NCBI GenBank assembly: GCA_910574455.1
Contig: CAJSYZ010000008.1
Span: forward strand, 1,050,637 to 1,114,636
Length of the DNA: 64,000 nucleotides
Reading direction: 5' to 3'
Origin: Trichaptum fuscoviolaceum
Taxonomy: Eukaryota; Basidiomycota; Agaricomycetes; Hymenochaetales; Trichaptaceae
Notes under the pieces: model-generated
The model's database searches: none
Told to the model about the DNA's origin: nothing
What the model saw: only the letters and a program-made list of their open reading frames with translations
Part shown: positions 56,293 through 64,000 of the stretch, piece after piece
Layout of the letters: every line of letters starts with the position of its first letter
Position numbering within the stretch: position 1 is the stretch's first letter
Position numbers and translations under genes: made by a program

Positions 56293-57639
56293 CCTGCCAG
56301 TGAGGACTCAGGCTTGTACTCATACTATTTCTAACTGTTTTCTTTTCGTAGTATTACCTCATACCAGTGCATACCACTAGTATTCAAGTTGTGTCTTTGT
56401 ATGTTTGTCTCCTGTTCTGTGTTCGTCGACCTTATACTTGTGTTTTCTGTGCATCGGTATTCAAGTTGTTGTATGACTGTATGTAAATAAAAAACGATAT
56501 GAATTGTTTACTAACTATTCCGAGTCGGACTTGGACTCACTGGCACCAGTGATGCTCTAATTACTGCTTGATAAATTCACGACTGGCTCGAATCCGGGTC
56601 TACCAACCTGAAGACCGAACATCGTTACGGGTCACTGTTCGGCAACTTGAACTTTTGAGCTGAACTTGAAGTCCCACGACTCGGTCTCAGGCTCTGACTC
56701 GGAAGTTCTTCTGATTCGGAGGTCAGCTTGAAGTCGGAAACTACTAGTACTAGTAAACTAAGCCTGAGGGGCGAAGGTCGGTCCGGCTACTACTACAACT
56801 GCTCTGCTCGACAACTATTAGGTATAATAATTTTAATGGAATGACCGGTTGTTATTCTCGGGACGTTCTAGGTCAGAGGGAACTGGACGGCTTGACTTAT
56901 GCTATTGCCTTCTGGCAGACGACGGAGGAGCTGGAACAAATGGGCTTTGCGACCAACCTTGATTCAAAGACAGACACGCAACTTGGTAGTATTGTTTTCC
57001 CGACTCCGAGTCAGCAAGAGCCCGACGTGGACATTGCCGCTCGCCTTTTCCCAGACTGAGCCCCTTCCTCAACTCCCCCACCATGCGCACAAACTCTCTC
57101 ATCTCATCCTCTTGCACTACCTTGAGGCTTGTCATTTTCTTCAACCTTGGCGCTGTCTCCTTCACATACGACATCTTCCATGCGCTGCTCTCCTGCACTT
57201 TGTACTAAATTATGTCGTAACAGATCTGGGCGGAATGGGAGACAGAGGTCTGCACGAGCATGGAACAGGAGTTCAAGGCTGGTGAGTTTATTCTCCTTCT
57301 CAATCCTTTTACTTCACGTTATTTACATACCATTTGATACAGAATCCTAGCTCACACCGTTTACAGCGCACGCAAGATGGTGCAATTCTGGAACACCGCC
57401 AGACAGCACCACCACCATTGCCATCGCACTCCTGCTACTAGTAGTACCCAGCATCGACATGATGACTTCCCACGTGGGGTCTGACACTGGCATCACAGGC
57501 CCTCCGTCGTCCGCTACCACCACTGACAGCCATGGTCAGGTTGGAAACTAGAGACTTCCGGAGACACTTTCATTGTTGTGGGGACTGGTAAGTAGCCCTA
57601 GTAGTTATCCGCTATTGCAACAATAGCTCATGACCCGAT
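56293..57639. other. Motif-rich spacer with possible gene remnants
   Basis: 56293-56830 contains TTCAAGTTG, TTGAACTTGAAG, GCCTGAG and ACTAGTACTAGT words. Beyond 56840 small ORFs on both strands (for example one on plus ending at 57059, and one on minus at 56902-57198 with a helical KKMTSLKVVQEDEMREF stretch) look like decayed coding DNA, but I cannot assign them. Confidence 0.45.
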
Positions 57640-58730
57640 GAACACAACTACATGACTGGCTGATGCTATGGTTGTTGAAGCGCTTAGAATGCCAGCACGC
57701 TTACGAGTTCGAGACGACAGCGCGCACCATCTTGCCGGGCAAGTCTTCTTTCAGAGACAAGTCATTCGGAGATGAGGAGCTCAAAGGCTTCCAGTTTGCC
57801 TCACCAGACGACCATCAAATTCATATCTATTTCGCTGATTCCATGGCTCATGGCGGGGATTTAAGAGATGCTCCTTGCCGACACAAGGGACTTCTTGCAA
57901 TCAGAGAAGGTATGTACATAAAGTGCCACACATCGACTGAAAGTTTAACCTCTCTTTCTGAATCAGTGGTGCGCTGACCGTGGTAACCACTCTCGTCGCG
58001 ACAATTTTCTATCGTGTCCCTGGCTTGGGCAGATCATCGTTGATCCATGCCCTTGCTGGCGCGCTCATGCTCGACATTCTCGCCATCTCACGTTCCGCTT
58101 TTTGGATGAACGATGTGACGTTGTCGTCGCTTATGGGCCGTGTGCCTGCCCCGTGAATTGTCCTTCTCGAGGACCTTGACGCTGCATTCACTCGCTCAAC
58201 TTCGCGCGACGGGTCCTCAACCTGTGTTCCTGGTGGTAAGAAGAAGAGCTCTTTGTTGTCCGACAACAAGGATAAGATGACGATGATGACGACGATGAAG
58301 AAATTGGCAAGAAGAAGAAAAGCAAGAAATATGACACTCTATCCGACGTGAACACGCTCTCTCTTTCTGGCCTTCTTAATGCACTTGATGGTGTCGCCGC
58401 TGCTGTTGGCCGCTTCCTCGTCCCGTCGCAGCGACGAACCATCTTGAGCGTTTCGACCCCGCGCTCTCGCACCCCGGTGGTATGGATGTTTGGATCGAGT
58501 TCAAAAGCGCAAGCCCAAGGCAGGCTCAAGCGCTCTTCTGCAACTTCTTCCTGTACGCGGACGTCAAGAAGCCCGAGATCACCAAACGCGAAGGCGAGCT
58601 CGATGGGATCAGCCTCCCCACCCCACCCCATCCTCTGGATCGATTTCGGAAATTCCGGTGTCGGTATTTGCGTCCGATGCCTCGAGTACCGCAACCTTGA
58701 GCTCGAGCTCATTGATGAGAGGTGCGTCAA
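57640..58730 (+). pseudogene. BCS1-like AAA-ATPase pseudogene
   Basis: Pieces in order match a fungal mitochondrial BCS1-type chaperone: WLMLWLLKRLECQHAYEFET, HQIHIYFADS, RSSLIHALAGALMLDI, NDVTLSSLMGRVPA, IVLLEDLDAAFTRSTSRDGS, TLSLSGLLNALDGVAAA, GGMDVWIEFKSASPRQAQAL. They lie in different frames, with a stop after LMGRVPAP and large deletions. The Walker A Lys is Arg (GLGRSS where GSGKSS is expected). It is clearly non-functional. BCS1-like genes are numerous in mushrooms, so this could be a captured or inserted gene fragment within copy B. Confidence 0.8.
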
Positions 58731-59609
58731 ACAGTCTACCTGACGTTGGCAAAGCAGCTCACGATGCAAATTGCGAATTCATCAAACGGGAAAAAGTATT
58801 ACTTCATCTTAGATATCGTTCAAGTAGTCATGTCCTATTCCTCGACAAACACCTCTGTGCCACCACCATTGCCGCCGAAACAGAGATCGCTCGGTTTCAA
58901 TATGCAGAATAAGTCGATTATCGGCCGACAGCGCAATCCCCCCAGCTCTAAGGACAAGAAACGCTCCTTCATTTAAACTACTTCTTCCATAGCGGATTGG
59001 GATGCATTGATCCCATTTCCCACATTGGCATGGTTCCGGTTTCGAGTTGTATCCAGGGATGACTGATTGTATGACGGCTTACTCGTGGCTTTGCCTTCTA
59101 GAGCTGATGGAACAGCTTCTTGTGCAGTGGGCTATGTCTTCCTGACTTCTTCGGAGTTAACCTGACTCACTTTCTTGTTTGTTTGTGCATAAAATGAAAA
59201 GAAGCCTCATAATCGAGTCATCTAGAAGAAATCCTTCTTATCTCCTGTCAGTTCAGCTTGAGGTTTATCCGAGCCATAGTATAATGCACTGATAGATTCC
59301 TCTCTTCTTTTCCCAGAAGAATAAGGCATCAGAAAAATGCGTGCAAGAGCTTTGTATAAATGTGAACTCGGAGTGGGTGTCGCCCCTCCCCGCCACCCAC
59401 CCACCCATTCAACCCTTCGCCATGAACTTTTATCACATTCTGTTGGGGCTCCACATGCTCCTATTGATTGACCATGCTGTGCTTCGAGTACGCATCGCGC
59501 GAAGACTTCCTTGGACACAAAGGAGGATATCTAGGATGCAAAAAATCGTGCTTACTTTCCATTTCCTCTCAAAATCACTGCACTGACTTTTTGCCAGCTT
59601 CACAAACAG
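58731..59609. other. Spacer between the pseudogene and the exonuclease gene
   Basis: A short ORF at 58722-58976 lacks recognisable features. The region just before 59610 could contain a further 5' exon of the exonuclease gene, since CACAAACAG at 59601-59609 would serve as a splice acceptor. Confidence 0.4.
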
Positions 59610-60467
59610 ATGCAACATCTCCTCGACTACCTGGGGGTTCCGCCAACGCCTCTTCTTCAACTTCGCAGTTATACACTCGGACCTCTTGTTCCTGAAGTAT
59701 GTCTGACCACCGCGACGATGGAGAATGCCGTAGACGTCATCTATGCTTCCTTGCCGGATGCCCCGGAACGACGCTTCGTTGCCCTCGACATTGAATGGGC
59801 GAGTAACTCACCAGAGCTATATCGCGTGGACCTCATCCAACTCGCGGTTCAGCAACATGTGTTCCTCCTCCGGACTCATCTACTTAATGCTCTTCCCCCA
59901 AGATTGGAACAATTATTAGGTGATGAAACTGTATGGAAAGTGTCAGCAGGAATCGCTGGTACGACAATCCCATTTCTTCTCTCATTATGCGGCATAACTG
60001 AACTAATTGGCAGGTGATGCGACTCGCATCAGGAATAAATTTGACATTCCCGTATCCTCCTGTGTCGATTTGACAGATTGGGCGCGCTTCGTTTACCCCG
60101 ATTTCTGGCCAAGAACGCCAACTTGGCTCCAGCTGCTTCTGAACCCCCGTCTCTGGTTCAAGTTTCCGCAACCGTTTATAAAGCTGGAGGAGATGGCGGG
60201 CAGGCTCCTGCAGACAAACATCGAAAAAGATGTCTTGGTCACGATGAGCAATTGGGCCGAAGTTGAGCTGTCGGCTGCTCAAGTCCATTGTAAGTTATCC
60301 TTTTCAAGTTGTCACTCAGGCTGACCATCTTCTCACTTGCATCTGCTCTATTAGATGCGGCAATCGACGCGCACAGCACGTTTGCTGTTGCTTCCGTCTT
60401 GAATCAAGATGCCTTGGCCTTACCGGATACAGTAATCCATCACTTCCCAATGCTCGATATTGAGTAG
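59610..60467 (+). CDS. 3'-5' exonuclease domain protein (DEDDy type, WRN-like)
   Basis: Reads MQHLLDYLGVPPTPLLQLRS, then RRFVALDIEWASNSPELYRV (Exo I, D-x-E). After a first intron (about 59958-60014) comes AGDATRIRNKFDIPVSSCVD (Exo II Asp), then a long helical segment. After a second intron (about 60291-60355) comes HYAAIDAHSTFAVASVLNQD (Exo III, Y-x-x-x-D). It ends MLDIE at 60467. All four acidic residues and the Tyr are present, so nuclease activity is plausible. The 5' end is uncertain: the first Met may be internal. The second intron contains TTCAAGTTGTCACTCAGG, the transposon vocabulary. It lies inside the putative limits of copy B. Confidence 0.8.
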
Positions 60468-60840
60468 GCTGAGGCCCGTTTGAATAGTGCTAACGGTGTT
60501 ATCTTGTTGAGTAAATTGTTGAGTGCATGCTCTTGTCTTCAAAAGTTGCCAGGAGCATCGTGATTGTATCTATTATTGAATTGCTTCTCGTTGAATGATC
60601 ATTGTAGACTGAGGTTGTCAATGGTGTTTGCTGTCGCTTTCAAGATGTCATGAAGATGAAGGTAGCTTGAAATCTCAAAACAGAGGTCCAAGTTCACTTG
60701 AGTACAGTAGTGGTAGTAGTAGTAAATCTCACTTGAGTCTGACTTGCCACCTGATGTACAGCTTCCCTCCTTACGCACTGGTTTTGTCCTGAAACGCCGT
60801 TTTAAGGCCATCAGGCAGCCAGGCAACCACGGCAAACATA
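60468..60840. other. 3' flank with transposon vocabulary
   Basis: Contains CACTTGAGTACAGTAGTGGT, AGTAGTAGTAAATC and CACTTGAGTC and ends CACGGCAAACATA. No gene. Confidence 0.45.
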
Positions 60841-61824
60841 GGTGGCTGTCTGAAGTGAAGACAGGGCGTGTGAAACTGTGTCCCTTCTTTAGAATGCTGT
60901 TATTGCGCGTGACAGGTATTTGAGCCAGATTAGGTGTTTAATAGTTAAAAAGGTAACCCGTGAGAAAGAAAGTCAGTCTGGCTTTGTTTAAGGGAAACAG
61001 CTGTCTGAAACAGCCACTTGAGCCAGCCTTGCTGTGCTGCAGCGATACAGCTTTGTCACACAGTTTATCTGTCTACTTTGATGTCAGAAAGGCTGTCTTA
61101 ATGGGCTGTCACACACTGTGTCAGCCAAACTGTCACATTGTAAGTCAGACACACGTAACAGCATAACTGTCTTCTTTGACTGACTCGCAGTCGGACACCT
61201 GTGTTAGTCACTTCAGCTGACTTTATTAGAAACAACAAGGCTACCTTTACTGCCTGTCTTTCTTACAGATAGTCTGTCCAGGCAGCCCAGCTGTTTTACT
61301 TTCAGACAGCAGTAGCCTGCTTATTGTCCTGCTCAGTACTCCACTCGATAGCCCACTCTTAACAATTGAAACAGCTGGGCTGTCTGGACAGACTATCTGT
61401 AAGAAAGACAGGCAGTAAAGGTAGCCTTCCTGTTTCTAATAAAGTCAGCTGAAGTGACTAACACAGGTGTCCGACTGCGAGTCAGTCAAAGAAGACAGTT
61501 ATGCTGTTACGTGTGTCTGACTTACAATGTGACAGTTTGGCTGACACAGTGTGTGACAGCCCATTAAGACAGCCTTTCTGACATCAAAGTAGACAGATAA
61601 ACTGTGTGACAAAGCTGTATCGCTGCAGCACAGCAAGGCTGGCTCAAGTGGCTGTTTCAGACAGCTGTTTCCCTTAAACAAAGCCAGACTGACTTTCTTT
61701 CTCACGGGTTACCTTTTTAACTATTAAACACCTAATCTGGCTCAAATACCTGTCACGCGCAATAACAGCATTCTAAAGAAGGGACACAGTTTCACACGCC
61801 CTGTCTTCACTTCAGACAGCCACC
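60841..61824. mobile_element. Foldback MITE (two long inverted arms)
   Basis: A 984-bp element that is nearly one long inverted repeat. The left arm from GGTGGCTGTCTGAAGTGAAG at 60841 is the reverse complement of the right arm ending at 61824. Arms are about 450 bp and almost identical, with an unpaired centre near 61305-61370. It is flanked by TA on both sides. Arms are rich in CTGTCT/AGACAG. It encodes no transposase; the mirrored 68-codon ORFs on the two arms are a by-product of the symmetry. Confidence 0.9.
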
Positions 61825-61826
61825 TA

Positions 61827-62633
61827 CAGTCTTGGACGGGTCTTTGAAACACCCACGGTGTATGAGACACTTTGCATTTCTTCGGTACCACAGCTCAGTT
61901 TTATATCATTGAAGCTTTATTATATTACTATGATATGAGTACAGCATGCGGTGAAAAACTGGAGCTAATTGCTCCAGTTGCTCTTGAGATATGGATGAAA
62001 CAGTGTCAGTTCTTGTAAGTTTACAAATTTCCAAAAGGAGCGTAAAATATGCAAACAATTCATTGCTCCTTTACTCTTACCATATATCTTGTAACTATAG
62101 TGTATAAAAATTCTCTGTAGATACTGGACTCTAAATATGCAAGAATTATGGCAATTCGGTCTTAGAATCTCTCAGTGCAAGCACAAAATGATTATGTTGG
62201 CTCTTAATGTCCGAAAATCCTCTACCTTCCTAATTGGGTAATTGCATCTAGTCAACCCACCATTTGAGCTCTACAACTTTAGTTTTGCCTTCAAACTATA
62301 TAAAACTTCATGTGTATGTCGATAATACATGTCTAATACGGAATATGAGGTCAAAATGCATATAATGTACTCTGGGTATTTGAACTTGAGAAAGAGATGT
62401 CCACAAGACTCGTGGGAAAAAGTGTGTTTCAAGGACTACGAGGCCCGTAAAATGACCAAAATCTTTGTTATTTATTTCCACCTGTAAGACTGTCTCTATG
62501 CACGCCAAACTTTGGAATTGAGATCTTTAGTACATATGCTATACATATAGCACGAAACATTTAAGAAAATATATCCAAAACTAAGAAATCTGAAGGCTTT
62601 AAATGTGGTGTTTCAAAGACCCGTCCATGACTG
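61827..62633. mobile_element. Tc1/mariner-type MITE
   Basis: An 807-bp non-coding element with 27-bp terminal repeats: CAGTCTTGGACGGGTCTTTG and on at the left, and the reverse complement of CAGTCATGGACGGGTCTTTG and on at the right (26 of 27 match). Flanked by TA on each side; the left TA (61825-61826) is shared with the foldback MITE. TA duplication and a CAGT-type end suggest mobilisation by a Tc1/mariner-like transposase elsewhere in the genome. Confidence 0.88.
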
Positions 62634-62920
62634 TATGTTTGCCGTGAACACTTCAGGCAGGCATGACAACGCTTCAACCCATTTAAGGAAGCTTCAGGAC
62701 GCGCCAGCCGCCGTAAGCAATCCCTGATGTATTACACTTGAGCACTGAAATCCTGACTTGCATTCTGATGCACTGAGAGACGGCTTGCATCCTGAAACAC
62801 TCCTTATTTCAGTGAGATAAGGCAATCAGTGTATTTTCAGACGAAGTAGCGACCCTTCAGACAGGTGCCAGCCAAATCAGGACGCGTCAGTCGCCGTAAG
62901 CAAAAGGAAGTTTCCCTGAT
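62634..62920. repeat. Right subterminal zone and terminal repeat of copy B
   Basis: Contains GAGCACTGA, GCACTGAGAG, CTTATTTCAGTGAG and TTCAGGACGCG words like the left end. An internal degenerate copy of the terminal repeat (GCCGTAAGCAATCCCTGAT) ends at 62728, and the final one (GCCGTAAGCAAAAGGAAG then TTTCCCTGAT) ends at 62920. GCAC follows at 62921-62924. Confidence 0.6.
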
Positions 62921-63167
62921 GCACGTAATGCCTTTTCATCGTCGCTCACTTACCTCACGAGAACTCCTCGTAGATGTGCAGACACGAGTGTAATGGCTCT
63001 GGCTCGGAGGCATACATGCGGTTAACTCATTGATTTTCAAGCTGTAAATTGCCACACAACACCTGCCTAGTATTGACGACCTTGCGAAGTACAAGAAGAA
63101 TGACTGTAGACTTACAATAGTTCGCCTCAGTAGCTCAGAGAGCTCTGGATCTCGTACCCTAAGGGCT

Positions 63168-63614
63168 ATGTCTATCGCTTCATCTGTCCCTCGTAGCACA
63201 ATTGACCTCGGGCTGGCCCTACGAGAGATGTCCTCAAACGACGGATTGGTAACATTCGTCTCCCCGGCGCTGGACGTCGAAGTAACATTAGCTTCATCCG
63301 CAACACTCACGACTCACACATCCAAGGTCACGGCGTCATCAGCTACGGCCCTCCTGAGCACAGCTACAGCGTTTGCTACAGGAGTTTCCGTCCACGAGGA
63401 CCCACAGCGTCCCGCACGTGTAGCAGCTGCAGCCGTCGCGGTTGTCGTCGTCATTGCCATGCTCTTCTACACATTGGTGCTTCTTGCCCTGTACGAGCAC
63501 AATGTCGCGCACCCGAAGTCAATTTCAGAACCGTTGTTGAGGCGTATTCGTCATTACCTCCCTTGTCGGTACTGTTCATATCTCCGAGCGAACCGAGCTT
63601 CTGACGAATTCTGA
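63168..63614 (+). other. Ambiguous ORF with one predicted membrane helix
   Basis: 148 codons. A Thr/Ser/Ala-rich N-terminus is followed by a strong hydrophobic stretch (VAAAAVAVVVVIAMLFYTLV) and a basic tail. The minus strand is also open here with plausible spliced coding sequence, so one of the two is a shadow. I cannot decide. Confidence 0.25.
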
Positions 63615-64000
63615 ATCGAAAGATTTCTATACCTTCATCGTTTTGACGAGCCTAATAGAGGTGAGCATTTATAGTGTGACTACTACCGTTTTAAAGCATC
63701 TGACGACTTACGTGCGTATACGAAGGGTGCAATAAGCGCATGGCTTCTCGCGCAGTTTCATTTCTTCCATGAGCACCCTGGTACAGAGTTACGCGCAGGT
63801 GTCCGCCTTGTTGTGTACGGAGATTCACCGGTATTCGAGTTCCGCGTTTCGAGTCATCTGAGAAGTGCATATTTCTAGGTTTAATTCATGGTGGACGACA
63901 CTCACTTCCGTCGTGATGATGGTCCTGTCTTTGCACTTGAAGTCGGCCCGCCTACCTATCGCTTCACTCGGTGCTCACGGCATCTGGCTTGCTGTCACAT
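63451..64000 (-). CDS. Unidentified spliced gene at the right edge, partial
   Basis: On the minus strand an exon reads DSKRGTRIPVNLRTQQGGHL and LRVTLYQGAHGRNETAREAM, then RLLHPSYTH. A consensus intron follows (GTAAGTCG...CTATTAG, about 63651-63710), and the next exon reads ARQNDEGIEIFRFRIRQKLG and reaches a stop at 63451-63453. Another intron probably lies near 63896-63945. The 5' end is outside the window. Further open minus-strand sequence at 62936-63310 may be additional 3' exons. No domain is recognised. The right end of copy B lies immediately beyond its 3' side. Confidence 0.4.

Larger units (their letters stand above)
34174..62920. mobile_element. Putative giant Plavaka-type element, copy B
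   Basis: Left end reads ATCAGGGAAACTACTTTCTG at 34174. Right end, read inward from 62920, is ATCAGGGAAACTTCCTTTTG. GCAC flanks both ends (34170-34173 and 62921-62924), consistent with a 4-bp target duplication. Subterminal zones at both ends share words such as GAGCACTGA, CAGTGCTC, CTTATTTCAG and TTCAGGAC. Inside, from left: companion gene, transposase, Gypsy insertion, coiled-coil gene, protease gene, BCS1-like pseudogene, exonuclease gene, MITEs. The left 9.4 kb is certainly transposon because copy A repeats it. That a single element reaches 62920 is inference from the ends, flanks and recurring motif vocabulary. The alternative is two element ends of the same family that happen to lie here. 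Confidence 0.5.

Noticed and set aside
60960..61705. Identical 68-codon ORFs on opposite strands
   Set aside because: They are mirror images produced by the inverted arms of the foldback MITE, with no coding features.

Overview
The window is nuclear DNA of a filamentous basidiomycete, most likely an Agaricomycete (mushroom-forming fungus). The evidence is genes split by many 50-60 bp GT-AG introns, two Plavaka-type DNA transposons, a chromodomain Ty3/Gypsy retroelement, a MAG-like secreted glycoprotein, and zinc-cluster PARP and NADAR genes of the kind expanded in mushrooms. All intron placements were made by eye from splice consensus and reading frame.

Layout. (1) 1-12162: a large Plavaka-type transposon (copy A) that runs off the left edge. 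It holds a coiled-coil gene, motif-rich DNA, a transposase read leftward, a divergently read coiled-coil/acidic companion gene, a subterminal repeat zone and a terminal inverted repeat ending at 12162. (2) 12163-34173: a host block of about 22 kb. It contains an MDR oxidoreductase, a C2H2+RING protein, ribosomal protein S10, an HD phosphohydrolase, two NADAR genes, a heparinase II/III-like membrane protein, a zinc-cluster protein, two PARP-type genes, ribosomal protein L4 and a MAG-like secreted protein. (3) 34174-62920: a second element (copy B) in the opposite orientation. Its companion gene and transposase match copy A. It continues into a coiled-coil gene and a trypsin-like protease gene, a BCS1-like AAA pseudogene and a 3'-5' exonuclease gene. 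It is interrupted by a young 6.3-kb Ty3/Gypsy chromovirus and two nested MITEs. The ends at 34174 and 62920 carry matching terminal repeats and a GCAC on each side, so the whole 28.7 kb may be one giant cargo-carrying transposon. (4) 62925-64000: a poorly resolved gene at the right edge.

Two biological stories stand out. The first is an ADP-ribosylation neighbourhood at 19.7-29.9 kb. It has two NADAR genes (a family known to hydrolyse ADP-ribose linkages), a zinc-cluster PARP with an H-Y-E triad, a second PARP whose catalytic His is apparently Phe, and a gene with only the zinc clusters. The second is a large transposon family whose intergenic DNA is built from a few short motifs (TTCAAGTTG, TACTAGTAGTA, GCCAGTG) and which appears to carry a divergent coiled-coil/protease gene pair. 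Both transposon copies have frameshifts in the transposase.
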